From VRUE01 sp963770315 (GTDB lineage Bacteria; Actinomycetota; Thermoleophilia; Solirubrobacterales; 70-9), in the NCBI GenBank assembly GCA_963770315.1, contig CAVYPC010000002.1, forward strand, positions 1,798,001-1,862,000: 64,000 nucleotides of DNA, written 5' to 3'. The stretch's first letter is position 1. Every line of letters starts with the position of its first letter. Below, in pieces: positions 33,926 through 41,472 of the stretch. Under the pieces are notes generated by a model. It did not search any database and was not told the origin of the DNA. It worked only from the letters and a program-made list of their open reading frames with translations. Position numbers and translations under genes: made by a program.

Positions 33926-34021
33926 GCGCGGCCTTGGGCGGGGCCCTCGCCTGGACAGGGGTCCAAAAGGCGCCACCCTCCCGGTCACAGACTCACCGAT
34001 CTTCTCAGGTACGACTTCGAT

Positions 34022-34651
34022 ATGCCGATCGCATTAAAGGAATGGGCTGTAACGGTGCGCGCTCTTGCCGAGGGCGAGCAGCTGCTGACCCTGCGCAAGG
34101 GCGGCATCCGCGAGGAGAACAAGAACTTCGAGCTCGACCACGAGCGCTTCTTCCTCTACCCGACCTTCGACCACCAGCGGAACAACCTGGTCCGCGAGTC
34201 CCACCACCCGGAGCTGCGCCGTGCCCTCGAGGAGGGCGTCTGGCCCGACGAGGAGCCACCGCCCGCGGCGCTGATCCAGGATGGCGGCATCTCCCAGCCC
34301 GACCGCGTCCGGCTGCGCTGCTGGGCCGAGGTGACCGACCACCTGACGGTCACCAATCCGCGCATCGTCGACGATCTTTCGCCCTACTACGTCTGGACCC
34401 CCGACTACGCCGAGAAGCGGCTCAACTGGAAGCGGCGCCACCCGCTGCACATCCTGCTGCTGCGGGTCCATCGCATCCCGCGGCCGGTCACGGTCCGGGT
34501 CCGCGACGAGTACCACGGCTGTCGCTCCTGGGTCGAAATCGACCGCGACCTGCCCTTCGAGGGCACGCCGGTGATGGCCGACGAGGAGTTCGACCGCGCC
34601 CGCAGCGAGATCCACTCCGTTTGCACCGCCTCCGAGCCAGTCCTGGTCTAA
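34022..34651 (+). CDS. DUF1802 family protein
   Basis: A 209-residue cytoplasmic protein. It begins IALKEWAVTVRALAEGEQLL, then TLRKGGIREE and FFLYPTFDHQRNNLV, and ends near DEYHGCRSWVEIDRDL; this is the DUF1802 pattern. The function of the family is unknown. The next gene follows within 25 nt on the same strand but has its own -10 box. Confidence 0.8.
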   Translation: MPIALKEWAVTVRALAEGEQLLTLRKGGIREENKNFELDHERFFLYPTFDHQRNNLVRESHHPELRRALEEGVWPDEEPPPAALIQDGGISQPDRVRLRCWAEVTDHLTVTNPRIVDDLSPYYVWTPDYAEKRLNWKRRHPLHILLLRVHRIPRPVTVRVRDEYHGCRSWVEIDRDLPFEGTPVMADEEFDRARSEIHSVCTASEPVLV

Positions 34652-34674
34652 GACTGCCTTAGTAGGCTCGCCCC

Positions 34675-35430
34675 ATTCCTTGGGTCGAGACGCATTCGCT
34701 CAGCTTCACCGCGCGGCACGACAGCGGCGACGCGGCGTTTGCCGAGCGCTGCCTCGACCGCATGGAGGAACTGCGCCTGCGCCTCGAGGACCGCTTCGCG
34801 ACGGTTCCCGGCGAGGTCACCGTCGTCGTCCACACCAACCCGGCGCTGCTCGCGATGGCCCACCCCTTCCTGCCCGCGGCGCGCTGGTCGGCCGCGCCCG
34901 CCGGGCGGCGCTACCTGGCGGGCTGGGCGATGGCGACCGAGCTGCACGTGCTCAACGACCCGCACATGGAACGCCGCGCCGCCGGCGATGACTCGCGCGA
35001 GGCATTGCGCGGCACCGCCGAGCGCCTCTACGCGCAGCTCGTGATCGCAGCCAACAACCCGGACCTCCCCCCCTCCTGGACGCCGCGCCGCTTCGCCCGC
35101 TACCTCGGCTGGGCCTGGCTGGTCGAGGGCGCCGCCCAGTACTTCGCCCGGCAGGTCGGCCTCTACCGGGCGGCGGTGATCAGGCGCCTGCGCGAGAGCG
35201 GACGGCCGTCCTTCCCGCCTTCCCGCCGCGACGCGGTGATCCTCGGCGGCACGATCTTCGACCTGCTCGAGACCGAACGCGGGCCGGAGGCGTGCGAGCG
35301 TCTCGCCCAGCAGATCCTCCCGGGCGGCTCCGGCCCGACGCTCGAAGCCGCCTTCGACGCCGGGATCGCGGAAATCGAAGATGCCTGGCGCGACTACCTG
35401 CGAGCAATCGCCCGCCCCAACACAGCCTGA
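34675..35430 (+). CDS. Peptidase-MA-like protein lacking the zinc motif; possible ATT start
   Basis: The reading frame opens after a TAG at 34663. The first conventional start is ATG 34762 (222 residues). The upstream codons encode IPWVETHSLSFTARHDSGDA, which looks like the real beginning of a peptidase-MA (gluzincin) domain, so translation may begin at ATT 34675 (251 residues), 6 nt after TAGGCT. Where relatives have HExxH this protein reads RGTAERLYAQL, while the downstream LVEGAAQYFARQ is kept. It is thus probably not an active zinc protease. Function unknown. Confidence 0.65.
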   Translation: MPWVETHSLSFTARHDSGDAAFAERCLDRMEELRLRLEDRFATVPGEVTVVVHTNPALLAMAHPFLPAARWSAAPAGRRYLAGWAMATELHVLNDPHMERRAAGDDSREALRGTAERLYAQLVIAANNPDLPPSWTPRRFARYLGWAWLVEGAAQYFARQVGLYRAAVIRRLRESGRPSFPPSRRDAVILGGTIFDLLETERGPEACERLAQQILPGGSGPTLEAAFDAGIAEIEDAWRDYLRAIARPNTA

Positions 35431-35440
35431 GCGGGGCGCC

Positions 35441-35869
35441 TCAGCCCTCGCGGGCGAACGCCGCGAGGGCGTGCTGCGCACCGGGCAGAGCGCGGGCGGC
35501 GGCCGGGCCGAGGACGCGGCGCCACAGCCACGTCATCGGGCCCTGGATGTAGATCGCGTTGGTGAGCCGCGCCCCATCCGCTGCGATGGGCTCGACCAGG
35601 TGGCGATGGCCCATGCGGGCGCCGGGAAGGCGCGCCTCGTCGGTGAACAGGCGCCCCTCCTCGTACTCGACGACACGGAACCGCAGGCGCAGCCCGGTGC
35701 GAAAGACGATCCGCGCCGAGGCGCCGAGCTCGAGCGGGCCATCGAGACGGGCGCGTTTGAGCTCCGCATTCCACTCCGGCCAAGCATCTGCATTCACGTA
35801 GGCCCTCTCCCATATGGCGAGCGCGTTCACATTCGCATCGAGCCTGCTCGTCGTCTCCCATCTGCTCAC
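35441..35869 (-). CDS. SRPBCC-fold (polyketide cyclase/START-like) protein
   Basis: The GTG start overlaps the TetR stop (GTGA), giving 142 residues. Features typical of the fold are DAWPEWNAELKRARLDGPLE near the N-terminus, LELGASARIVFRTG, and a long C-terminal helix. Such proteins bind hydrophobic ligands in a helix-grip cavity. It is translationally coupled to the TetR regulator, so it may act on or sense the same ligand. Confidence 0.75.
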   Translation of the reverse strand: MSRWETTSRLDANVNALAIWERAYVNADAWPEWNAELKRARLDGPLELGASARIVFRTGLRLRFRVVEYEEGRLFTDEARLPGARMGHRHLVEPIAADGARLTNAIYIQGPMTWLWRRVLGPAAARALPGAQHALAAFAREG

Positions 35870-36519
35870 TCGATCGCCTCCCACACCTCTCCCCCCTGCG
35901 CCCGCTCGAAGCCGATCCAGAGGGAGTTCATCGCGGTTGCGACGATCCGCTCGCGGGGGACCTCGGGGTGTTCGGACCACCAGACCGCCAGTCCCTGGAG
36001 GACGCCGCGGAGGACGACCCAGACCATTTCGATCCCCTCGCCCGCGACCGAGCCGGCGACGTTCCCGGCGCCCGGCTCGGCGGCGAAGAGCGGCAGGATC
36101 GCCTCGCGGCTTCGCGTCGCGACCTCGGCGTGGATCGCCGCGATCTCCGGGTCGGTGCTGTAGCGGAAGAGCACCCGCCCCGCAAAGGGATGCACTTCGA
36201 CGTAAGCGAACCAGGCGTCGAAGGAGCGGGCGACCCGCTCGCCGAGCGGGTCGTCGCCGACGAAGTGTTCGCGCCAGACCTTGCGCAGCTCGGCGAAGTG
36301 CCGTTCCAGCAGCTCGCGGTAGAGCTCGCGCTTGGACTCGAAGTGTTCGTAGACGACCGGCGGCGTGACCCCCGAGGCGCGGGCGATCGCCTCGATCGAG
36401 GCGCCGCGGTAACCGTGCTCGGAGAACAGCACGGCGGCCGCCCCGGCGATCACCTCGCGCCGTGCCGCGGCGGTCATCCGCCGTCTGGGCTGCCCCGTCT
36501 CGTCGCTCCCGGTTGACAA
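35866..36519 (-). CDS. TetR-family repressor
   Basis: A 217-residue protein with VIAGAAAVLFSEHGYRGASI and the helix-turn-helix IARASGVTPPVVYEHFESKR. The C-terminal ligand-binding domain includes LFRYSTDPEIAAIHAEVATR. It is divergent from the CrtA-like gene, whose promoter contains two dyads suited to a TetR dimer, and is coupled to an SRPBCC gene. Confidence 0.9.
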   Translation of the reverse strand: MSTGSDETGQPRRRMTAAARREVIAGAAAVLFSEHGYRGASIEAIARASGVTPPVVYEHFESKRELYRELLERHFAELRKVWREHFVGDDPLGERVARSFDAWFAYVEVHPFAGRVLFRYSTDPEIAAIHAEVATRSREAILPLFAAEPGAGNVAGSVAGEGIEMVWVVLRGVLQGLAVWWSEHPEVPRERIVATAMNSLWIGFERAQGGEVWEAIE

Positions 36520-36567
36520 CTTAGTTATCCCTAGGTACAGTGCCGATCGATCCTAGTGATCGCTAGG
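36513..36567 (+). promoter_or_regulatory. Promoter of the CrtA-like gene with two operator-like dyads
   Basis: TTGACA (36513-36518), 17-bp spacer, TACAGT (36536-36541). A dyad CTTAG-N6-CTAGG (36520-36535) fills the spacer. A better one, CCTAG-TGATCG-CTAGG (36552-36567), lies just past the expected start of transcription. Centres are 32 bp apart, three helical turns. Confidence 0.7.
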
Positions 36568-36595
36568 TTAGCTCCTCGAGCGAAGGGTGGGTGCC

Positions 36596-37270
36596 ATGAT
36601 CGTCTCCGTCCATCTCGCCGAAGTAGGCTGGCGCCGAGCGCCGAGCATGCTGCGCGGAGCGCTCCGCACGAATGACGTTCCCGGCTTGACCTACGCCGAA
36701 CGGGTCCTCAGCACGCCGCTCCGCGACGGGCCGGTGCCCCGGCCCGGACCGGGCAGGGTCGGCCTGATCGCCTCCTGGGAGGACGACGACGCGCTCGACC
36801 GCTTCCTCGACGCCCACCCCCTCGCCGCCCGTTTCGCCGGCGGCTGGCACGTGCGGCTCGAGCCGCTGCGGGTCTATGGGTCCTGGTCGAGGATGCCCGG
36901 GCTGCCGGCGCGCGAGAAGCCGGTCGACGACGCGGAGCCGGTCGCGGTGCTGACGCTCGGCCACACGAAACTCCATCGCGGCATCCCCTTCATGCGCGCC
37001 TCGGAGCCGGCGGAGCGCGCGGCAGTCGGCGACCCGGCAGTGCTCGCCTCCACCGGCTTCCTCCGCCCGCCGCGCTTCGTCTCGACCTTCTCGCTCTGGC
37101 GCAGCGCCGCTGCGATGCGGGCGTACGCGCACAGCACGGACGGTCCCCACCAGGCCGCGGTCAGGGCCGACCGCGCCCACCCCTTCCACCGCGAAGCGGC
37201 CTTCGTCCGCTTCCGTCCCTACGCCTCGCAGGGCAACTGGGGCGGCCGCGACCCGCTGGCCAGCCTCTAA
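36596..37270 (+). CDS. Spheroidene monooxygenase (CrtA)-like protein
   Basis: From ATG 36596 the protein has 224 residues. Similarity to CrtA as I recall it is clear along the whole length: IASWEDDDALDRFL, LEPLRVYGSWSRMPGL, VSTFSLWRSAAAMRAYAHS and GPHQAAVRADRAHPFHREA. CrtA introduces a keto group at C2 of acyclic carotenoids. No other carotenoid gene is in the window, so the substrate is open. A strong promoter under TetR-type control precedes it; a GTG 9 nt upstream is an alternative start. Confidence 0.78.
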   Translation: MIVSVHLAEVGWRRAPSMLRGALRTNDVPGLTYAERVLSTPLRDGPVPRPGPGRVGLIASWEDDDALDRFLDAHPLAARFAGGWHVRLEPLRVYGSWSRMPGLPAREKPVDDAEPVAVLTLGHTKLHRGIPFMRASEPAERAAVGDPAVLASTGFLRPPRFVSTFSLWRSAAAMRAYAHSTDGPHQAAVRADRAHPFHREAAFVRFRPYASQGNWGGRDPLASL

Positions 37271-37512
37271 TCGGTTCCCGGGGTTCCCTCGAGCACTTCG
37301 CGCGCCTGCTCCGCGAGCTCGTCGGCGACGAGGACTTCGCGCGGGCCGGCGGCAAGGAAGTCCGGGACGTCGAAGCCGGCGGCGCGCCGCAGCATGCTCG
37401 GGATGCCGTGCTCGGAGAGCAGGCCCTGGATCATTTCCGCCTCCGCCTGCTGCTGGGCGTAAGCGACCTTGACCAGCTTGCCGCTACTCGACGACAAGCT
37501 CGGCCTCGGCAA
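37267..37512 (-). CDS. DUF2007-like small protein
   Basis: An 81-residue protein with KLVKVAYAQQQAEAEMIQGL, LLSEHGIPSML and GPREVLVADELAEQAREVL, matching the DUF2007 'putative signal-transducing' fold. It lacks the C-terminal Zn ribbon seen in some members. It overlaps the mec stop by 29 nt, or starts slightly later, and is likely co-transcribed with cysM and mec. Its 3' end overlaps the convergent CrtA-like gene by 4 nt. Confidence 0.65.
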   Translation of the reverse strand: MPRPSLSSSSGKLVKVAYAQQQAEAEMIQGLLSEHGIPSMLRRAAGFDVPDFLAAGPREVLVADELAEQAREVLEGTPGTD

Positions 37513-37879
37513 TCTTGCCGTCCTCGATCCAGAAGCCCTTCAGGTCGGGGGCATCGGGGTCGGCCAGCGAGACGATCAGGTAGACCGCTTCGGGCCAGCC
37601 GGCGAGGTTGACGTCGGTCTGCGAGGGATAGGCGGCGCTCTTGGTGTGCGAGTGGTAGATCGCGCTCAGCTCCTCCCCCGCGTCTTCGATCGCCCGCATC
37701 AGCCGGAACTGCTCCTTGGCGTCGATCGAGTAGCGCAGGGGGCTCGCCTCCGCGTTCTCCGCCCTGTGGACGGTGCGGGCCTCGCCGTCGGCGCCTCCGA
37801 CCATGCCACAGCACTCGTTGGGAAGGTCCTCGCGGGCGTGGGCGACGATCTCATCGACGAGGCTCTGGGCGATCCGCAT
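37484..37879 (-). CDS. mec: JAMM-type metalloprotease Mec, CysO-cysteine peptidase
   Basis: A 131-residue MPN/JAMM protein. The catalytic Glu is in LPNECCGMVGG, and the zinc motif is YHSHTKSAAYPSQTD (HxHx10D). Together with CysO and CysM in the same neighbourhood this matches mycobacterial Mec+, which releases cysteine from the CysO-Cys adduct. The order here is moeZ, cysO, cysM, a delta-60 repeat protein, mec. Confidence 0.92.
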   Translation of the reverse strand: MRIAQSLVDEIVAHAREDLPNECCGMVGGADGEARTVHRAENAEASPLRYSIDAKEQFRLMRAIEDAGEELSAIYHSHTKSAAYPSQTDVNLAGWPEAVYLIVSLADPDAPDLKGFWIEDGKIAEAELVVE

Positions 37880-37891
37880 TGCCCGGCGAGG

Positions 37892-39283
37892 CTAGCGGAC
37901 CCGCGTGGCCCCGGGCCCGCCGGCGAAGCGCACCAGGACCGGCGCCGGGGGGCAGCTGGTCCGGCAGATGAAGAACCGCTCGTTGAAGACGACCGGCCGC
38001 GTCCCCGAGTAGGCGGCGACGAGGCGCCCTTCCCCGCCCGACGCCCCCGCCACGTGAACGCCCTTTCCCCCGCCGAAGGAGCGATCGATGCTGCCGTCGG
38101 CGGCGAGGCGGAAGGCAGTCAACTGAGTGTCCGGGGTGGAGACGGCTATCTCGGAGGCGGCGGCGCCGAAGATCCGCCCCTGCGGGTCGAGCGCGGCGGC
38201 GTCGAGCGGCCACTCTGGCAGCCTGAGGCCGTCCTGTCCGAACCTGCGGTCGGGCCTGCCATTGCCGTGCAGCCCGATCAGGAAGCCGCCGTCGCGCCCC
38301 GCGGGAAGCGGCTTGTCCCAGGAGGCCGCCCCGGCGACGTCGATCTTCCCACTCGACCGGATGAGCACCGCGCCCACCCGAATCGATTGCGCCCGGCGCA
38401 GGCGGGGCAACCCGCCCAGGGGGCCGAAGCGGCGGTCGACGCTGCCGTCGGCTCGGATCTTCATCACGTAAGGCAACTGCACGGACGAAGGGCAGCAGGG
38501 CGACCCAGCCAAGACGACGGCCCCACCGTCGCGCACGGCCACCGCCTGGGGCGGGAAGGAGCGCGGTAGATTGACCCTGATCCCCCCCGATCCGCCAAAG
38601 GTCCGATCGGGGCCTCCGTTGGGCCGGAGCCTCGCGATCGAGAGCCCCGCCGTGGATCCCCCGGGGCCCGCGTCCTTCGCCGAGCGCGGCAGGGTCCAGT
38701 CGCTCTCTATGACGGCTTTGCCCCTCGGGGTGACGTAGAGGTGGTGCGCCGCATAGGTCGAGCCGCCCGCGACCGAGGTCTCGCCTTCGCCTCCAAAGGA
38801 GCGGTCGCGACCGCCGCCGGGCCCGAGCCGGGCGACGTCGACGCTGTGCCCATTCCCGGCCGCGATCGTCGCCCGCCCATTGGAGTCGACGGCAAGCGAG
38901 GCGCCCGTGGCCCCGCTCGCATCGCCGAGCGTCAACAGCGTGCTCCCCCCGTCGCCGTAGCCGCGATCGACGGAGCCATCCGACCGGTAGCGGGTCACGA
39001 TCAGGGGGCGGCTGCATTCGGCGGCGCATTCGTTGCCGACGCTGAGGGCGAGGACCGTCGCTTCCGGCCCTGGCGCGATGTCTATCGCGAACGCGGCCAG
39101 GCTGGGGAAGCGTTCGGCGGGTGCCTGGCTGAGGTCGACAAAGCCGCCCGTGCCGAAGGACCGGTCGATGCTGCCGGGGGCCGCGCACGCCGCGGCTGGC
39201 AGCAGAAGCAGGAGGCAAACGACGCCGAGGGCGATCGCCGCCCTCGAAGAAGTTTCGCGGAGCGAAGCTGAGACGACTACCAC
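37892..39283 (-). CDS. Secreted delta-60 repeat (beta-propeller-like) protein
   Basis: A 463-residue exported protein with signal peptide AALGVVCLLLLLPAAACA-like sequence ending near residue 34. At least seven delta-60 repeats follow, each marked by a motif such as PGSIDRSFGTGG, DGSVDRGYGDGG, GGPDRTFGGSGG or DGSIDRSFGGGKG. Such repeats form extracellular beta-propellers or similar folds. It starts inside the cysM stop region and lies between cysM and mec, a gene of quite different function inside a cysteine operon. Confidence 0.85.
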   Translation of the reverse strand: MVVVSASLRETSSRAAIALGVVCLLLLLPAAACAAPGSIDRSFGTGGFVDLSQAPAERFPSLAAFAIDIAPGPEATVLALSVGNECAAECSRPLIVTRYRSDGSVDRGYGDGGSTLLTLGDASGATGASLAVDSNGRATIAAGNGHSVDVARLGPGGGRDRSFGGEGETSVAGGSTYAAHHLYVTPRGKAVIESDWTLPRSAKDAGPGGSTAGLSIARLRPNGGPDRTFGGSGGIRVNLPRSFPPQAVAVRDGGAVVLAGSPCCPSSVQLPYVMKIRADGSVDRRFGPLGGLPRLRRAQSIRVGAVLIRSSGKIDVAGAASWDKPLPAGRDGGFLIGLHGNGRPDRRFGQDGLRLPEWPLDAAALDPQGRIFGAAASEIAVSTPDTQLTAFRLAADGSIDRSFGGGKGVHVAGASGGEGRLVAAYSGTRPVVFNERFFICRTSCPPAPVLVRFAGGPGATRVR

Positions 39284-40242
39284 CAGACGGTGGAGTCCAG
39301 GTTCTCGATCTCGTCGATCGGCCGGGTGTAGACGCCGGAGGAGAGGTACTTCCAGCCGTCGTCGGGAATCAGGAAGACGACGTTGCCGTCCTCCAGCTCT
39401 TCGCCGATGCGGACCGCGATGCGGGCGATCGCGCCGGAGGAGACGCCGGCGAAGACGCCCTCCTCGTCGAGCAGCTTGCGGGTCCAGACGATCGCGTCGC
39501 GGTTGGAGACCATGATCTTGCGGTCGAGCAGGGTGATGTCGATGATCGGCGGGATGAAGCCGTCGTCGAGCGAGCGCAGTCCGTGCACCATCTCCCCCTG
39601 CATCGGCTCGGCGGCGACGATCAGCGTCTCCGGATCGTGCTCCTTCAGCCGCCGACCGTTGCCCATCAACGTGCCGCCGGTGCCGAGGCCGCCGACGAAG
39701 GCCGTCACCTCGTCCAGCTCCTCGAGGATCTCCAGTGCGGTGCCGTTGTAGTGAGCGTTGGGATTGGCCTCGTTGCCGTACTGGTAGGGCATGTAGTAGC
39801 GCGAGTCCTCGGCCATCTCCAGCGCCACCTCGACCGCTCCGTTGGAGCCCTTGGCACCCTCCGAGTAGGCGATCTCCGCCCCGTACATCTCGAGCAGCTG
39901 GGTGCGCTCGGCGGTGACGTTGTCGGGCATCACCACCTTCAGCGGGTAGCCCTTGCGGCGGCAGATCATCGCCAGCGAGATGCCGGTGTTGCCGGAGGTC
40001 GGCTCGAGGATCGTCTGGCCCGGCTCGATCGCCCCTTCGGCCTCGGCCGCCTCGATCATCGATTTGGCGACCCGGTCCTTGACCGAGCCGGTCGGGTTGC
40101 GGCCCTCGAGCTTGGCGTAGATGCGGACGTCGGGCTTGGGCGAGAAGCGTGGCAGCTCGACCAAGGGCGTGTTGCCGATCGACTCGACGATGTCGCCGAA
40201 GCGTCCCCCGCAGGGTCGGTTGAGTAGCTCGTCTGGCGGCAT
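39277..40242 (-). CDS. cysM: Cysteine synthase CysM (CysO-thiocarboxylate-dependent)
   Basis: A 321-residue PLP enzyme: SIGNTPLVELPRF, the PLP lysine in NPTGSVKDRVAKSM, EPTSGNTGISLAM for phosphate/substrate binding, and GLGTGGTLMGNGRRL. In the presence of cysO and mec it fits mycobacterial CysM, which uses O-phosphoserine and thiocarboxylated CysO. The C-terminal end WKYLSSGVYTR...TVWW resembles the mobile tail of that enzyme. Its promoter carries a 19-bp dyad shared with moeZ. Confidence 0.93.
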   Translation of the reverse strand: MPPDELLNRPCGGRFGDIVESIGNTPLVELPRFSPKPDVRIYAKLEGRNPTGSVKDRVAKSMIEAAEAEGAIEPGQTILEPTSGNTGISLAMICRRKGYPLKVVMPDNVTAERTQLLEMYGAEIAYSEGAKGSNGAVEVALEMAEDSRYYMPYQYGNEANPNAHYNGTALEILEELDEVTAFVGGLGTGGTLMGNGRRLKEHDPETLIVAAEPMQGEMVHGLRSLDDGFIPPIIDITLLDRKIMVSNRDAIVWTRKLLDEEGVFAGVSSGAIARIAVRIGEELEDGNVVFLIPDDGWKYLSSGVYTRPIDEIENLDSTVWW

Positions 40243-40254
40243 CTCGGTCTCCCG

Positions 40255-40273
40255 TTACTTCAAAAAGTATAGC
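40255..40273 (-). promoter_or_regulatory. Shared 19-bp dyad/-10 element ahead of cysM
   Basis: TTACTTCAAAAAGTATAGC on the plus strand; read on the minus strand it contains TATACT (-10) overlapping the dyad TACTT-TTTG-AAGTA. The cysM ATG is 13 nt away. An exact copy is at 42676-42694 before moeZ. Confidence 0.75.
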
Positions 40274-40293
40274 CAGGGGCGAGAGGCGGAGGC

Positions 40294-40803
40294 TCAGGAG
40301 CCGACCTCGTCCATGAAGCGCCTCAAATCCTTCAACAGCAGGATCCGATGGAGTGAATCGGTCGGAGAAGATTCAAAGCCGAACTGGTCGTAAAATCCGC
40401 TTGCGTGCTCGTTGGCGTGAGCGACCAGAGCCCTTATCCCGACCGACTCTGCCGCATCCGCACAACGCAGCAGAGCGTCTTGAAGCAGAGATCGACCGAC
40501 TCCCTTGCCTTGATGCTCTCGATCGACGGCCAGGCGCGCCAAGATCACCACCGGCACCGGGCGCTTGGCGGGCTGCCCCTTGAGCGGGCGCTCGGTCGCT
40601 GCATCCGGCTCGACCTGCCCGACGGCAAGCGCGTAATAGCCGACCACTCGTTTCCCGTCCGTGGTCACGAAAACGCGTGCAGACCCGGCTGCCTCGGCAT
40701 GCCGGGAATAACGGTGAAGCCAGCTATCCAGCGCCCCTTCCCTACTTGCGAAACCGTTCAGGTCATGCTTGCCACGCAGTGGCTCGGGAGACGAATAGGC
40801 CAC
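40294..40803 (-). CDS. GNAT acetyltransferase toxin (TacT-like)
   Basis: A 169-residue GNAT-fold protein: FVTTDGKRVVGYYALAVGQV, the acetyl-CoA loop LAVDREHQGKGVGRSLLQDA, and ASGFYDQFGFESSP near the C-terminus. With the DUF1778 partner directly upstream (3-nt gap) it matches TacT-type toxins that acetylate aminoacyl-tRNA. It sits between cysO and cysM, so the pair likely inserted into the cysteine operon. Confidence 0.88.
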   Translation of the reverse strand: MAYSSPEPLRGKHDLNGFASREGALDSWLHRYSRHAEAAGSARVFVTTDGKRVVGYYALAVGQVEPDAATERPLKGQPAKRPVPVVILARLAVDREHQGKGVGRSLLQDALLRCADAAESVGIRALVAHANEHASGFYDQFGFESSPTDSLHRILLLKDLRRFMDEVGS

Positions 40804-40806
40804 TGC

Positions 40807-41088
40807 CTACTCGAAAACACTCGGCTTCGAGTAGAGATCGCGGAGTCCGTCCGGCACGCGCGGGGGGCGATCCAACAGCTCTGCGAACCGGTCCCAAGCT
40901 GAATTCTCGAGCGGAAATTGAGTGCGGTCGGCAAGGATGCGCCGAGCCTCGGAAACGGCGGCGACTCGAATGAAGCTGCTGTAGCTCGTTTCAGACAGAT
41001 CGCTTGCTGCCCGAACGAGCGAATCCTCGGAATCCTCGACACGAAGGTTCCAGCGACGGTCTCGGGTATCCCGGGTTTTGGCAGCCAT
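40807..41088 (-). CDS. DUF1778 antitoxin (TacA-like)
   Basis: A 93-residue protein: N-terminal ribbon-helix-helix (RRWNLRVEDSEDSLVRAASD, then SETSYSSFIRVAAVSEARRI), and a C-terminal toxin-binding part with FPLENSAWDRFAELLDRPPR, the characteristic DUF1778 end. TACAAT (41099-41104, minus strand) lies 10 nt before the ATG, and AT-rich repeats around it (TTGTAC, GTACAA) are plausible autoregulatory sites. Confidence 0.87.
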   Translation of the reverse strand: MAAKTRDTRDRRWNLRVEDSEDSLVRAASDLSETSYSSFIRVAAVSEARRILADRTQFPLENSAWDRFAELLDRPPRVPDGLRDLYSKPSVFE

Positions 41089-41161
41089 CGTCCGAAGAAT
41101 TGTACATACATTGTGCTACACCAGAACGGTGTTGCTGAAGCCGAGTTGACTTGACTCTGGC

Positions 41162-41434
41162 TCAGCCGCCGGCCATGGCCGGGAGGATGACGACCGTGTC
41201 GCCGTCGCTCACCGCGGTGTCGAGACCGTCGAGCACCCGTACGTCCTCGTCGTTGAGGTAGACGTTGACGTAGCGGTTGAGGTCGCCGTCGGGGCCGAAG
41301 AGCTGCTCCTCGGTGGCGGGATGCTCCGCGGTCAACGCCCGCAGCACCTCGCCGACGTTGGCGCCGGCCGCCTCGACCTCGGTCTGGCCCCCGGTCTGGG
41401 TGCGCAGGACTGGTGGGATTCGGATCGTCGCCAT
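41162..41434 (-). CDS. cysO: Sulfur-carrier protein CysO (ubiquitin-like, MoaD/ThiS fold)
   Basis: A 90-residue protein with TIRIPPVLRTQTGGQTEVEA, YVNVYLNDEDVR, and a C-terminus ending PAMAGG; the exposed Gly-Gly is the site of adenylation and thiocarboxylation. The match to mycobacterial CysO is very close. It lies 38 nt after moeZ, which should activate it, and delivers sulfide to CysM. Confidence 0.94.
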   Translation of the reverse strand: MATIRIPPVLRTQTGGQTEVEAAGANVGEVLRALTAEHPATEEQLFGPDGDLNRYVNVYLNDEDVRVLDGLDTAVSDGDTVVILPAMAGG

Positions 41435-41472
41435 CGGGACGCGATCCTATTGAAGGACGAACCCGGCGGCCG

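Noticed and set aside
37892..39283. Repeats suggesting gene duplication or an array
   Set aside because: They are the diverged delta-60 protein repeats; the DNA itself is not a regular repeat.
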